This document shows, piece after piece, positions 35,587 to 44,855 of a DNA stretch of 64,000 bases. Position 1 is the stretch's first letter. Each line of letters opens with the position of its first letter. Location of the stretch: positions 62,001 to 126,000 of the forward strand of contig UCCS01000009.1 in assembly GCA_900470965.1 (NCBI GenBank), written 5' to 3'. The position numbers and the translations under genes are program-made. The stretch is from Hyphomicrobiales bacterium. Its GTDB lineage: Bacteria > Pseudomonadota > Alphaproteobacteria > Rhizobiales > Rhizobiaceae. The notes under the pieces are model-generated. The model was given only the letters and a program-made list of their open reading frames with translations. It had not been told where the DNA came from and did no database searches.

Positions 35587-36423
35587 ATGAAGATCGTCCA
35601 GATCACCGACACGCATTTCAGCCCCTCGATACCGCATTTCAACGGCAACTGGCAGCCGCTTGCGGATTGGGTCAACGGCAGCGGTGCGGATCTCGTCATC
35701 CATACCGGCGATCTCGCCGTCGATGGCGCCGACAAGGACGAGGATCTGACCTTCTGCATGGAACTGATGCAGCAGGTAAAGATCCCGATGCTGATCGTTC
35801 CGGGCAATCATGATGTCGGCCATCTGCCGGGTTCGCTGCAGCCGGTCGATGCGACAAGGCTCAGCCGCTGGCGCAGCCTCGTCGGCCCCGATTACTGGCT
35901 GGAAGATGCCGGCAACTGGCGCCTCATCGGCCTCGACAGCCTGCTGATGGGCATGGAGAATGACGAGCAGGAAACGCAATTCGCATGGCTGGAAAAGGCG
36001 CTTGCCGAGCGGGCCGGCCGGCGCATCGCGATGTTTGCCCATAAGCCGCTCTTCGTCGATACGCCCGATGAAGGCGATACCGGCTACTGGAGCATCCGCC
36101 CGGCCCAGCGTCAGAGGCTTTACGATCTGATCGCCGCCCATGATGTCGCGCTTTATGCCAGCGGCCACCTGCACTGGGCCTGGAAGGGCCGTTTCAACGA
36201 TACCTCGCTCATCTGGGGACCGTCCGCTGCCTTCATCATTGGCGCGATGGAGCGTGAGATGCCGGGCGAGAAGCTTGTTGGAGCCGTGCTTCACGATCTC
36301 GGCGACGGCGTCACGAGCGAGATCGTCACCATATCAGGCATGAAGGCACATGTGCTCGACGATGTGGTCGCCGAAGTCTATCCGCACGAGGTCCACAAGG
36401 TGCAGAAAGAGCCGGCGCAATGA
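35587..36423 (+). CDS. calcineurin-like metallophosphoesterase (CpdA/GpdQ class)
   Basis: Cytoplasmic binuclear-metal phosphodiesterase of 278 residues. All metal motifs are present: DTH at about 7-9 (QITDTHFS), GDL (HTGDLAVDG), GNHD (VPGNHDVG), the lone His (FAHKPLF) and GHLH (ASGHLHWAW). This class cleaves cAMP or glycerophosphodiesters. The ATG at 35587 has GGAG upstream. Its stop overlaps the ATP-binding gene by ATGA, and the whole sugar-type ABC operon follows, so it probably hydrolyses an imported phosphodiester rather than acting in cAMP control. That is inferred from context. Confidence 0.88.
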   Translation: MKIVQITDTHFSPSIPHFNGNWQPLADWVNGSGADLVIHTGDLAVDGADKDEDLTFCMELMQQVKIPMLIVPGNHDVGHLPGSLQPVDATRLSRWRSLVGPDYWLEDAGNWRLIGLDSLLMGMENDEQETQFAWLEKALAERAGRRIAMFAHKPLFVDTPDEGDTGYWSIRPAQRQRLYDLIAAHDVALYASGHLHWAWKGRFNDTSLIWGPSAAFIIGAMEREMPGEKLVGAVLHDLGDGVTSEIVTISGMKAHVLDDVVAEVYPHEVHKVQKEPAQ

Positions 36424-37583
36424 GCCCGCTGACGCTTTCGGCCATTTCCAAATCCTATGGCGACAACGCCATTCTCAGGAACATCAGCCTCGATGTGCAG
36501 CCGGGCGAATTTATCGCGCTTGTAGGCCCTTCGGGCTGCGGCAAGAGCACGCTCTTGCGCATCCTTGCCGGCCTCGACCATGCTGACACCGGCGAGATCC
36601 TCATCGGCGGGCGAGAAATGTCCAATGTGGCGGCCGCAGACCGCAACATCGCCATGGTCTTTCAGTCCTACGCGCTCTATCCACATCTGACGGCCGGCCA
36701 GAATATCGCCGTTCCGCTTGCCATGCGGCGCTTAAGCCGCATTCAGCGTCTTCCCTTCCTTGGTCCTGTCCTGCCCGGCTACCGCGCCATTCGTTCGGGC
36801 ATTTCCCGCGATGTGCAGGAAACGGCCAAAGCCCTGAAGATCGACCATCTCCTGGAGCGCAAGCCTGGCCAGATGTCGGGCGGCCAGCGGCAGCGCGTGG
36901 CGCTCGCCCGCGCCATGGTGCGCCATCCGAGCGTCTTTCTGATGGACGAACCGCTGTCGAACCTCGATGCCAATCTGCGCGTCCATGCACGCGGCGAAAT
37001 CGTCGAATTACATCGCCGCGCCGGCGTGCCGACCGTCTATGTCACCCACGATCAGGCCGAGGCGCTCTCCATGGCCGACCGCGTCGCCGTGATGATCGGC
37101 GGCCAGCTTTTGCAGCTGGCGCCTCCGCAGGTCATCTATGACGATCCTGCTCATGTCGAGGTCGCCCGCTTCGTCGGCCAGCCGCGCATCAATCTCTTGC
37201 CGGCGCGCGCCGATGGCGGAACGATTGCTTTCGGCGATATCAGGCTCACGTTGGAAGAAGCCAATCCTGCCGGGTCCGACGTGACGATCGGCATCCGTCC
37301 GGAGTTCGTGCGGCTTGCGGCTGAGGGCCAGACCTCACTTCCCGGCCGCATCGAGCGCATGGAATTCCTCGGCTCCGAGGTGATCCTGTTCTGCCGCCTC
37401 GATGCAATCGGCGAGGCCGTACTTGCCAAGCTTGCGCCTGCTGATGCCGCAGGCCTTTCTGCCGGCATGCCCGTCGCCCTCTCCTTTCAACCCGACAAGG
37501 CTATGGTCTTTGCACCCGACGGCCGCCGGCTGCGCACTGCCGCACTTTCCGCCGATACCAGCAGGGAGAAGGCCCATGGCTAG
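36420..37583 (+). CDS. ABC transporter ATP-binding protein, UgpC/MalK type, with insertion
   Basis: ATPase of 387 residues. Walker A GPSGCGKST is at about 36-44, signature MSGGQRQR, Walker B LMDEP and H-loop THDQ are intact, and a C-terminal TOBE domain carries IRPEFVRL. Compared with the UgpC-type ATPase at 3406 it has an extra stretch of about 25 residues (RLSRIQRLPFLGPVLPGYR region, about 101-125) between Walker A and the signature, in the helical subdomain that contacts permeases. It is coupled to the phosphoesterase (ATGA) and overlaps the next permease by 8 nt. Confidence 0.92.
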   Translation: MSPLTLSAISKSYGDNAILRNISLDVQPGEFIALVGPSGCGKSTLLRILAGLDHADTGEILIGGREMSNVAAADRNIAMVFQSYALYPHLTAGQNIAVPLAMRRLSRIQRLPFLGPVLPGYRAIRSGISRDVQETAKALKIDHLLERKPGQMSGGQRQRVALARAMVRHPSVFLMDEPLSNLDANLRVHARGEIVELHRRAGVPTVYVTHDQAEALSMADRVAVMIGGQLLQLAPPQVIYDDPAHVEVARFVGQPRINLLPARADGGTIAFGDIRLTLEEANPAGSDVTIGIRPEFVRLAAEGQTSLPGRIERMEFLGSEVILFCRLDAIGEAVLAKLAPADAAGLSAGMPVALSFQPDKAMVFAPDGRRLRTAALSADTSREKAHG

Positions 37584-38502
37584 TATTGCCGCAGGCGAGA
37601 TCCGATCGGTCGCACCATCCGTCAGGCATGAGCGACGCGAGGCACAGACGGCCTGGCTGCTGACGCTACCAGCGATTATCCTGATCGTCCTCTTCGTGCT
37701 GCTGCCGATCGTCGCCGTCGTCTTCCTCGGCTTTACCGATTTCGAACTCGGCGTCGGCAAGTTCCGTTTCGTCGGCTTCGATAACTATGCCGAGCTCTTT
37801 GCCGACCGCACCTTCCGCAAGTCGCTATGGAACACCACGGTCTATACGGCGATCGTGGCACCCGTCTCGATCCTGCTCGGCCTTGGTGTGGCCATGCTGA
37901 TCGAGAGCGAGGGCTGGGGAAAGAGCTTCTTCCGCACTGCCTATTTCCTCCCCGTCGTCTCGCTGATCGTCGCCATGGCGACCGTCTGGCAATATCTCTT
38001 CCATCCGACGATCGGTCCGCTCAATGCGCTCATCGGTCTCGTCGGCCTGCCGAAACCAAACTGGCTCGGCTCCTCGGCAACAGCACTTTACAGCCTCTCC
38101 ATCATCGGTGTGTGGCAGACGGTCGGCTTCAACATGGTGCTGTTCCTCGCCGGGCTGACGGCGATCCCGCGAGAACTCTATGCCGCCGCCGAAATCGATG
38201 GCGCCAAATCCTCGCTCGACCGCTTTTTCCTCGTCACCTGGCCGATGCTCGGGCCGACGGCGCTTTTTGTGACCACGATCAGCATCATCAACGCCGTGAA
38301 GACCTTCGAGACGGTCAAGACGCTGACGGATGGCGGCCCCAATCACGCCTCCGAAGTCCTGCTTTTCACCATCTATCAGGAGGGATTCGTCTACATGAAG
38401 GTTGGCTATGCCTCGGCCATGACCGTGGTCTTCCTCGCCATCCTCGTGGTTATGATGTTCCTGCAATACCGCTTCCTCGACCGGCGGGTGCACTATTCAT
38501 GA
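37576..38502 (+). CDS. carbohydrate ABC transporter permease, UgpA/MalF type
   Basis: Permease of 308 residues with about 30 hydrophilic residues, then six membrane spans and the EAA loop AAAEIDGAKSSLDRFFLVTWP (about 210-230). The ATG at 37576 lies inside the end of the ATPase gene behind GGGAGAAGGCCC. Its stop overlaps the next permease start (ATGA). The C-terminal GGPNHASEVLLFTIYQEGF segment is typical of glycerol-3-phosphate and sugar permeases. Confidence 0.9.
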   Translation: MASIAAGEIRSVAPSVRHERREAQTAWLLTLPAIILIVLFVLLPIVAVVFLGFTDFELGVGKFRFVGFDNYAELFADRTFRKSLWNTTVYTAIVAPVSILLGLGVAMLIESEGWGKSFFRTAYFLPVVSLIVAMATVWQYLFHPTIGPLNALIGLVGLPKPNWLGSSATALYSLSIIGVWQTVGFNMVLFLAGLTAIPRELYAAAEIDGAKSSLDRFFLVTWPMLGPTALFVTTISIINAVKTFETVKTLTDGGPNHASEVLLFTIYQEGFVYMKVGYASAMTVVFLAILVVMMFLQYRFLDRRVHYS

Positions 38503-39338
38503 AGACGCGCTCCAGCTTCACTCCCGGCCGGCTCGTACGTCTGGCACTGCTCATACTCGGCGCGGTCATCTTCCTCGCGCCCTACATCTTCATGATATCG
38601 GCCGCCGGCAAGTCGCAGGACGACATCTTCACAGCCGCGCTTTCGCTGATCCCGACGCAGTTTTACTACGTGCAGAATTTTACCAAGGCGCTCGACAAGG
38701 TAGCGATGGGCACGCTCTTGTGGAACGGCGTAGTGGTCTGCGCGCTGATCTTCGTCTTCCAGGTGCTGGTCGCGATCCCCTGCGCCTATGCCATGGCGAA
38801 GCTGAAGTTCCGTGCCGGCCGCATGATGATGGTGCTCGTGCTGCTCGGCCTCTTGGTGCCGATCCATGCGACGGCGCTGCCGCTCTACGTCGCCTTCGAC
38901 AGCCTGTCGCTGCTCAACGGCTATACGGCGCTGGTCGCTCCCTTCACCATCTCTGTCTTTGCGATCTTCCTGTTCCTGCAGTTCTTCCGCGCCATGCCGG
39001 ACGACCTGATCCATGCTGCGCGTCTCGACGGCATGTCCGAGCTCGGCATCGTCTCACGCGTCATCGTGCCGAATGCCTGGCCGGCGGTCACGGCTTTCGC
39101 GATCTTTTCGGTCGTCGCCCATTGGAACGACCTCTACTGGCCGCTGATCGTCATCAGCAAGCCGGGTTACGCCACCCCGCCGCTCGGCCTGATGAACTTC
39201 CGCGCCGCGGAAGCCGGCGACGACTACGGCGCCCTGATGGCAGCTACCATCATCATCACCATTCCCCTCGTTGCAGCTTTTCTCTTCGCGCAGAAACGTT
39301 TCGTCGAGGGCATCACCATGACCGGTCTCAAAGGCTGA
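38499..39338 (+). CDS. carbohydrate ABC transporter permease, UgpE/MalG type
   Basis: Permease of 279 residues, six spans, EAA-type loop HAARLDGMSELGIVSRVIVP (about 173-192) and the usual terminal ITMTGLKG. It is translationally coupled to the upstream permease and is followed 25 nt later by the binding-protein gene. Confidence 0.9.
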   Translation: MKTRSSFTPGRLVRLALLILGAVIFLAPYIFMISAAGKSQDDIFTAALSLIPTQFYYVQNFTKALDKVAMGTLLWNGVVVCALIFVFQVLVAIPCAYAMAKLKFRAGRMMMVLVLLGLLVPIHATALPLYVAFDSLSLLNGYTALVAPFTISVFAIFLFLQFFRAMPDDLIHAARLDGMSELGIVSRVIVPNAWPAVTAFAIFSVVAHWNDLYWPLIVISKPGYATPPLGLMNFRAAEAGDDYGALMAATIIITIPLVAAFLFAQKRFVEGITMTGLKG

Positions 39339-39363
39339 CCGGCTGAACCCAGGAGAACGAGCG

Positions 39364-40629
39364 ATGAAGCATTTCACCCAGTTCCTCGCAGCAGCGGCTC
39401 TGTCCGTGGCGGCGGCACTGCCGGCCCACGCCGAAACGACGCTGACGATCCATTACCCGATGCCGGGCTTCTTCAAAGACGTGATGGACACGATCTCGAA
39501 GAAGTTCATGGAAGAAAACCCTGATATCAAGATCCAGTTCGCCGCTCCCTCGGCGACCTATGAAGATGGTATCCAGCTGATCCTGCGCCAGGCCGGCACG
39601 TCTGAAATGCCCGACATCACGTTCATCGGCCTCAACCGCCTGCGCATGCTGAACGAGCGCAATGTCGCCATCGACATGACGCCGCTCGTTCAGAAGGAAG
39701 GTAACATGGCCGAGAAGGGCTTCTCGGACACGATCCTGAACCTCGCCCAGGTCAACGGCAAGCAGGTGGGCCTTGCCTTCGCCACCTCCAACCCGATCAT
39801 GTATTACAATGCCGATCTCGTGAAGGCAGCCGGCGGCAATCCCGACACCCCGCCGAAGACCTGGGACGAAGTCATCACGCTCGCCGGCAAGATCAAGGCG
39901 CTCGGTAACGGCGTCGACGGCATGGACTTCCGCTGGCAGGGCGACGATTGGATGTTCTCCGCCCTGCTCTTCGGTGCCGGCGGCAAGATGCTGAGCGATG
40001 ACGAGCAGAAGGTGGCCTTCAACGGTCCGGAAGGCCAGAAAGCCGTCGAACTGATCAGCCGCTTCGTCAAGGAAGGCGGCATGCCGGTCTTCACCAAGGC
40101 AGCCGGCGAACAGGCCTTCGCAGCCGGCAAGGTCGGCTTCGAATTCCAGACGACCGGCGCACTCGTCAACACGATCAAGAATGTCGGCACCAAGTTCGAT
40201 CTGCGTACCGCCCAGATCCCGCTGATCGATCCGGACAAGGGCCATCTGCCGACCGGCGGCAACGCCGTCGTCATCCTCGCCAAGGATGCCGCCAAGCAGG
40301 ATGCCGCCTGGAAGTTCGCCAAGTTCGCAGCCGGCCCCTATGGCGCCTCCGTCGTCGTTCCCGGCACCGGTTATGTACCGAACAACGAGCTTGCCGCCAA
40401 GTCCGCCGAATATCTCGGCGACTTCTACAAGAAGAACCCGCTCTTCCAGGCAGGCCTCAGCCAGATGCCGCGCATGATCCCGTGGTACGCCTTCCCCGGC
40501 ACCAATGGCGTCAAGGTCACCCAGACGATCGTCGACAACCTGTCGCGCATCGTCGATGGCTCGGCCGAGCCGAAGGAAGCTCTCGACGACGCAGCCTCCG
40601 ACGTCGAAGGCATGCTGCCGCGCAGCTAA
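39364..40629 (+). CDS. ABC transporter extracellular solute-binding protein (family 1)
   Basis: Periplasmic binding protein of 421 residues with a clean signal peptide (cleavage after LPAHA, about residue 23). The lobes are of UgpB/MalE type: IQLILRQAGTSEMPDITFIG, then AFATSNPIMYYNADLVKAAG. It is last in the operon phosphoesterase-ATPase-permease-permease-binding protein and ends at a strong terminator. Substrate unknown; the phosphoesterase suggests a glycerophosphodiester or other phosphorylated compound. Confidence 0.9.
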   Translation: MKHFTQFLAAAALSVAAALPAHAETTLTIHYPMPGFFKDVMDTISKKFMEENPDIKIQFAAPSATYEDGIQLILRQAGTSEMPDITFIGLNRLRMLNERNVAIDMTPLVQKEGNMAEKGFSDTILNLAQVNGKQVGLAFATSNPIMYYNADLVKAAGGNPDTPPKTWDEVITLAGKIKALGNGVDGMDFRWQGDDWMFSALLFGAGGKMLSDDEQKVAFNGPEGQKAVELISRFVKEGGMPVFTKAAGEQAFAAGKVGFEFQTTGALVNTIKNVGTKFDLRTAQIPLIDPDKGHLPTGGNAVVILAKDAAKQDAAWKFAKFAAGPYGASVVVPGTGYVPNNELAAKSAEYLGDFYKKNPLFQAGLSQMPRMIPWYAFPGTNGVKVTQTIVDNLSRIVDGSAEPKEALDDAASDVEGMLPRS

Positions 40630-40650
40630 ATCTCGCCGTTAAGTCGCGGC

Positions 40651-41691
40651 TCAAGCCGCCCGCGGTCTCGATCCGGAACCGCCGCATCCACGGGGTGCGG
40701 CGGTTTCTTCGTTTTGGAGGTTTCGCACCGTGCCGCCTGGGCGCAAGGCATGCGACAATTCCAGGTGTCTCAATGGCGCATCATTCTCGACGATATCGAG
40801 CAGCAACGACGCTGCCGTCGCGCCCATGCTGAGATCGGGCATTTCGATCGAGGTCAGCGTCGGATTGATGAGCTTGCCGATGGCGATGCCGTCGAAGCCG
40901 GCGACCGAGATATCGTCGGGAACACGCAAGCCCTCGCGATGGATGGCGCCGATGACGCCAAGCGCGATCAGATCGTTCGAGCCGATGATGGCGGTCGGGG
41001 CAAATGTCCGCAAGGCCTGGCCGAGATCCATTTGGTCGTAGCCGATGACGAAGGGCACCTCTAGCGCTTCGAGCGGGGCCACGCCCGCTGCCTCCATCGT
41101 CTGCAGATAGCCGCGGTAGCGCAAAAGCGCACGGTCTGAACCCCTGAAGCTGCCCGAGACATAGAGGATGCGCCGGTGGCCCATGGATAAGAGATGTTCG
41201 GTCAGCCGGCAGCCAGCCGCATAATTGTTGACGGTGACGGCAGCAGGATATCGGGCCGTTGGAGAGCTGCCAAGCAGTACTGTCGGCGGCAGGTCCTGCG
41301 CCAATGCCGGGCTTGTCTCACCATTGCAGACCGTCAGGATCAGCCCGGTCGGCCGCTCACCGAGAAGCCCTGCCACGGCATTGGCCTCCTGATCGGGATC
41401 GTAATTCGACTGGGCGATGAGAACGCTGTGGCCGGCAATCAGCATGCGGTTCTGGATGCCCGAGAGGGACGAAGCGAAAACCGGATTGGTCACGCTTGGC
41501 ACCAGCACGCCGATAACGGGCCGGCGGCCGCTGCGGGCAGACGGTGCGGCCGCACGATAGCCGACTTCGGCTGCAGCACGGCGCACGCGAAGTGTCGCCG
41601 CCTGGCTGACGGGACCGCTGAGGTTCAGCACGCGGCTTGCCGTTGCCATCGAACATCCGGCCCTCAGCGCAACCTGTTTCAACGTCGTCAT
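40651..41691 (-). CDS. LacI-family transcriptional regulator
   Basis: A 346-residue repressor. The LacI helix-turn-helix is at 3-50 (TLKQVALRAGCSMATASRVLN) and the periplasmic-binding-protein-like sensor at about 58-330. It is convergent with the phosphoesterase/ABC operon, the usual place for its regulator in rhizobia. The last 20 or so residues (TAAPRGCGGSGSRPRAA region) are encoded across the operon terminator and are probably not functional. The effector is unknown. Confidence 0.9.
   Translation of the reverse strand: MTTLKQVALRAGCSMATASRVLNLSGPVSQAATLRVRRAAAEVGYRAAAPSARSGRRPVIGVLVPSVTNPVFASSLSGIQNRMLIAGHSVLIAQSNYDPDQEANAVAGLLGERPTGLILTVCNGETSPALAQDLPPTVLLGSSPTARYPAAVTVNNYAAGCRLTEHLLSMGHRRILYVSGSFRGSDRALLRYRGYLQTMEAAGVAPLEALEVPFVIGYDQMDLGQALRTFAPTAIIGSNDLIALGVIGAIHREGLRVPDDISVAGFDGIAIGKLINPTLTSIEMPDLSMGATAASLLLDIVENDAPLRHLELSHALRPGGTVRNLQNEETAAPRGCGGSGSRPRAA
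40677..40715 (+). terminator. intrinsic terminator of the phosphoesterase/ABC operon
   Basis: Ten-base-pair perfect stem (AACCGCCGCA / TGCGGCGGTT) with a 9-nt loop followed by TCTTCGTTTT. It lies within the last codons of the convergent LacI gene, so the LacI C-terminus reads through it. Confidence 0.75.
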
Positions 41692-41768
41692 CGCCGCTCC
41701 GTCTCCGTCGAGGTTTGGCAGGCTCTTACGGGCGGATTGTCATGAAATGATGACGGCAAAGACCGTTC

Positions 41769-42695
41769 TCAGCCGCGTTTGGGCTGACGGCCGAGGATCT
41801 GGCGCACGCCATCCTTGGTGAAGGGCTGCGCCAGTTGGCTGACGAAGCCGGGGGCGATCTGGCCCTTGATGCCAATATCGGTCGAGGATGGGCGGTCGGG
41901 ATTGAAATAGGTGCCGAACAGCTGGTCGAACAGCACGACATTCTCACCGTAATTGGTATTACCTTCGCGCAGATCCTTCGAATGGTGCCAGCGGTGAAGT
42001 CGGGGCGTCGAGAAGACGAAATCGACAAAGCCCGTCCGCATGTCGACGTTGCAATGGGTCAGAATGCCGATGAAGGCCGTGACGGCGCCGAGCCACCAGA
42101 AGACCGGCAGCGGGGCGCCGAGCAGGTAGAGCGGGATCTGGCTCAACGCTATCTTGAACAGGGAATCGATGACGTGGAAACGGCCGGTATTGATGACCCA
42201 GAGGCGGGTGACGCTGTGGTGCAGCGCATGGAAGCGCCAGAAGAACAGCCGTTCATGGGCGATGCGGTGCGCCCAGTAGAGGCCGAACTCGGCGATGATG
42301 ACGGCGAGGGCCGCCTGGAAGATCATCGGCCAGGATGAGGGCCAGAGACTGAACTGCATGGCGGCGAGCGGCTGCAGCAGGCCGGCGGCGAGCATCGGAA
42401 AGATCGCTGCCGAGAGTGCTGCCAGCTGCACCAGGCCCTTGGTCAGGACCGTGTGGGCGATATCGTTGGCCGTTTCACCATCCGCCTCGAGCCAGCGCTG
42501 CTCATAGGGAATGGTGCGTTCGAGCAGGAAGAGAAGCAGGACCTCGCCCGCATAAACGGCCGAAAAAGCGACCATCGGCCGATCGCCGGCGAAGGCGAAA
42601 TGGGCGCCCGTCAGGCCGGAGAAAAACACCAGTGGCCAAGACAGATAGGCAAGAATGTACCTTGCGGCTGCGGCAGCTTTCGACGTCAATGTCAT
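41769..42695 (-). CDS. sterol desaturase / fatty-acid hydroxylase superfamily membrane protein
   Basis: Integral membrane di-iron oxygenase of 308 residues with four to five hydrophobic spans and the three His clusters of the family: HRIAH, HALHH and HRWHH, plus HCNVD between spans. It could hydroxylate or desaturate a lipid head-group chain or sterol-like lipid; in bacteria such proteins often act on hopanoids, ornithine lipids or carotenoids. It is a single gene with no catabolic neighbours. The substrate cannot be told. Confidence 0.87.
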   Translation of the reverse strand: MTLTSKAAAAARYILAYLSWPLVFFSGLTGAHFAFAGDRPMVAFSAVYAGEVLLLFLLERTIPYEQRWLEADGETANDIAHTVLTKGLVQLAALSAAIFPMLAAGLLQPLAAMQFSLWPSSWPMIFQAALAVIIAEFGLYWAHRIAHERLFFWRFHALHHSVTRLWVINTGRFHVIDSLFKIALSQIPLYLLGAPLPVFWWLGAVTAFIGILTHCNVDMRTGFVDFVFSTPRLHRWHHSKDLREGNTNYGENVVLFDQLFGTYFNPDRPSSTDIGIKGQIAPGFVSQLAQPFTKDGVRQILGRQPKRG

Positions 42696-43107
42696 GTCCC
42701 CTCAGGAGCTCGCCGGCCTCAAGCGCGTTACCCAATTCCTCCCTTGATCGCGCGCCGCCCTCGCTGCACGGATCGGTCCGGTAACGCCTCGGCCCGGTGT
42801 TCCCGCCACTCATGCCATTGATCGCGGCGGAATGCACGCCCGAGTTCTGCATGGCTGCGTGGAAGATCCGGCAGAGCTCAACAAATCTGGATGTTCGGCA
42901 ATCGCATCAGTCGTCACCAGATTAGCAGTATTTTTTGCAGCCTTGTCGCTCCGAGTGCGAACATAGACTTCCAAGGCTTGCGCTACGTCAATTTGAGGTG
43001 GGGGATCAACCGATTGCCAAATTGATTGATTAATCTTTGATTAACCATCGCTCCCTAGCCTTCAGGAGACGCAGCAACACTCTCCCGTAACTTTGTAGGA
43101 GGCCAAA
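42696..43107. other. 412-bp intergenic region, no gene seen
   Basis: The stretch between the desaturase gene and the small gene at 43108 holds no convincing reading frame. An AT-rich part (about 42990-43060, TTGATTGATTAATCTTTGATTAACC) probably contains the promoter of the downstream small gene. Confidence 0.5.
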
Positions 43108-43380
43108 ATGTCGCTCGTAACCGTGCCCGGCAAGATCCGCCTTTGTGGCACTCATGCTCTTCTCGTCATGGCGGAAGGCAGCCTGCATCAGGCCGTATGC
43201 ATCGCGGGCGATGCTCTTCCTTCCTCTACCGGTGATATGATCCAGGGGCTCATGGAGAGGCTAAACCTCTTCGAGGGTATTGCTGACCGCAAGTTCATGG
43301 ACGGTGAACTGGCCTATGACGGACGGGGCTGGATTACTTCATCGGACATCGACCCCCTGCCCCCGCAAAACCGGCTTTGA
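43108..43380 (+). CDS. small hypothetical protein
   Basis: A 90-residue protein whose ATG sits behind TAGGAGGCCAAA, an excellent Shine-Dalgarno, with an AT-rich promoter-like region upstream. It has no signal peptide and no recognised domain. The C-terminal half (MERLNLFEGIADRKFMDGEL) looks like a compact alpha/beta protein. It is monocistronic. Function unknown; such short solitary genes in rhizobia are often stress-induced. Confidence 0.6.
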   Translation: MSLVTVPGKIRLCGTHALLVMAEGSLHQAVCIAGDALPSSTGDMIQGLMERLNLFEGIADRKFMDGELAYDGRGWITSSDIDPLPPQNRL

Positions 43381-43550
43381 TAACCGCCCGGGGCGCAAAG
43401 AATGCTGATGGCGTGCAATCCTATCAGCGCTGGCTTGCTCATTCGATCAGATTGCCGTCCAGCCAAATCTTTGCGGATTAACCCATTAATTAGCAATCAC
43501 TTGCGTTAGCGGCCGATGATGTTAGCCTCATCGCATCGATGAGGTTGCGT

Positions 43551-43808
43551 ATGACTATTGAAGAGCTGATCGATTTGCAGGAAGCGGGTTCACGAGCTCG
43601 AGTGCTCGGATTGAAGGCGCACGAGAACCCGTATCTAGAAGCTCACAGGATACCCATTGGTGACACCAGCGCCCTCGGCGATTGGCTTGCGCGACATGAC
43701 GCGTGGAAATTCGGTTGGGAAGCAGAACACGCCAGCCGTGAAGGGCGGATTGCCACTCATGTCAAGGAACTGATTTCGTTTTCCAAACGGCCTGCGCTCG
43801 GCGCGTAA
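43551..43808 (+). CDS. small protein resembling the RMF/CrpP-like family
   Basis: An 85-residue soluble protein. The pattern LQEAGSRARVLGLKAHENPY, then W..RHDAWKFGWEAE, recalls small ribosome-modulation-factor-like proteins and CrpP: a helix with G..A, NPY, and a terminal W..GW. The ATG at 43551 has GAGG upstream and is preferred to an ATG at 43539. It is a single gene. The resemblance is short and by eye, so function (ribosome hibernation, or the ATP-dependent chemistry claimed for CrpP) is only a suggestion. Confidence 0.5.
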   Translation: MTIEELIDLQEAGSRARVLGLKAHENPYLEAHRIPIGDTSALGDWLARHDAWKFGWEAEHASREGRIATHVKELISFSKRPALGA

Positions 43809-44117
43809 TAGTATTGCGGGTCGTGCGCCAACGACGTGTTCGCTCTCTTCTCAGCATCATAGCCGCGCAGCATCGAACTTCACTCAAGTGTTCAAAATCA
43901 TCGGTCTGAGCGTAGGTTGGCTTGATGGAAGCCTGATAGGCTGGGCGATCCGCTTGACCACGAAATCCCTGTGAGCTTGAGGGCCGGATACGCCCCCTCA
44001 GTTATAAGGGAACGAGGATTCCGCCACGCATTCGTGTCTTGAGACTGTCGCCCGCCTTTGCCAGATTGGCGGCGGCGGCTTTGCGGCTGCCAGCAATAAA
44101 ATCAAAGGGATTGGTCG
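43809..44117. other. 309-bp intergenic region, no gene seen
   Basis: Nothing coding or clearly structured was recognised before the dienelactone-hydrolase gene. The AATAAAATCAAAGGGATTG stretch just before 44118 carries its ribosome site. Confidence 0.4.
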
Positions 44118-44855
44118 ATGAAACGCGATATTGAAATCACCACAGCTGACGGCGTTGCCAAGGCGTCACTTTTCCGCCCTGACGGCAGCGAGGACAAGGT
44201 TCTGCCCGGCATTCTCTACTATATGGATGCACTCGGACCGCGCGACGCAACCGACATCATGGGCGAGCGTCTGGCGAATGCCGGCTATATCGTGCTGCTG
44301 CCCGATCTCTTCTACCGGTTCGGCTCCTACGGCCCCTTCGACGGCACCTCCTTCGGCAACGAGACCTCGCGCGCCGAGATCATGAAGATGATCCGCGAGA
44401 CGACGCAGGAGATGACGAAGAGGGACAGCCAAGCCTTCCTTGACATGCTCGAAGCCGAAGGCGTTTCCGGTCCGGTCGGCGCCGTCGGTTATTGCATGGG
44501 CGGCGGCCGGGCGCTGACGGCAGCGGCCACTTATGCCGACAGGATCGCGGCAGCTGCAAGTTTCCACGGCGGCAATCTGGCAAGCGAGGCGCCCGACAGT
44601 CCGCATCGCCTCGCCGGCGATATCAAGGCGCGCGTCTATGTCGGCATTGCAGGCGTCGATGGCAGCTTTCCGCCCGAACAGTCCGCGCGGCTTGCCGAGG
44701 CGCTCCGCACGGGCGGCGTCGACCACATCATTGAGAACTATATCGGCATGTCGCATGGTTGGACCGTTCCCGATCGCGGCGAGACCTACAGCGAAAAAGG
44801 TTCTGAGCGGCACTGGAAGCGCCTGCTCGAACTTTTTGCAGAAACGCTGAGCTGA
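44118..44855 (+). CDS. dienelactone hydrolase family protein
   Basis: Cytoplasmic alpha/beta hydrolase of 245 residues. The nucleophile elbow GYCMGG (Cys about 127), an Asp in GVDGSFPPE (about 183) and a His in MSHGW (about 213) make the Cys-Asp-His triad of dienelactone hydrolases. It would open a lactone or ester ring, as in aromatic-compound breakdown, but no pathway neighbours are seen. It is a single gene with AAAGGGATTGGTCG upstream. Confidence 0.87.
   Translation: MKRDIEITTADGVAKASLFRPDGSEDKVLPGILYYMDALGPRDATDIMGERLANAGYIVLLPDLFYRFGSYGPFDGTSFGNETSRAEIMKMIRETTQEMTKRDSQAFLDMLEAEGVSGPVGAVGYCMGGGRALTAAATYADRIAAAASFHGGNLASEAPDSPHRLAGDIKARVYVGIAGVDGSFPPEQSARLAEALRTGGVDHIIENYIGMSHGWTVPDRGETYSEKGSERHWKRLLELFAETLS

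Noticed and set aside
42502..42852. 116-codon minus-strand frame upstream of the desaturase
   Set aside because: Overlaps the desaturase N-terminus in another frame and shows no recognisable feature or ribosome site.
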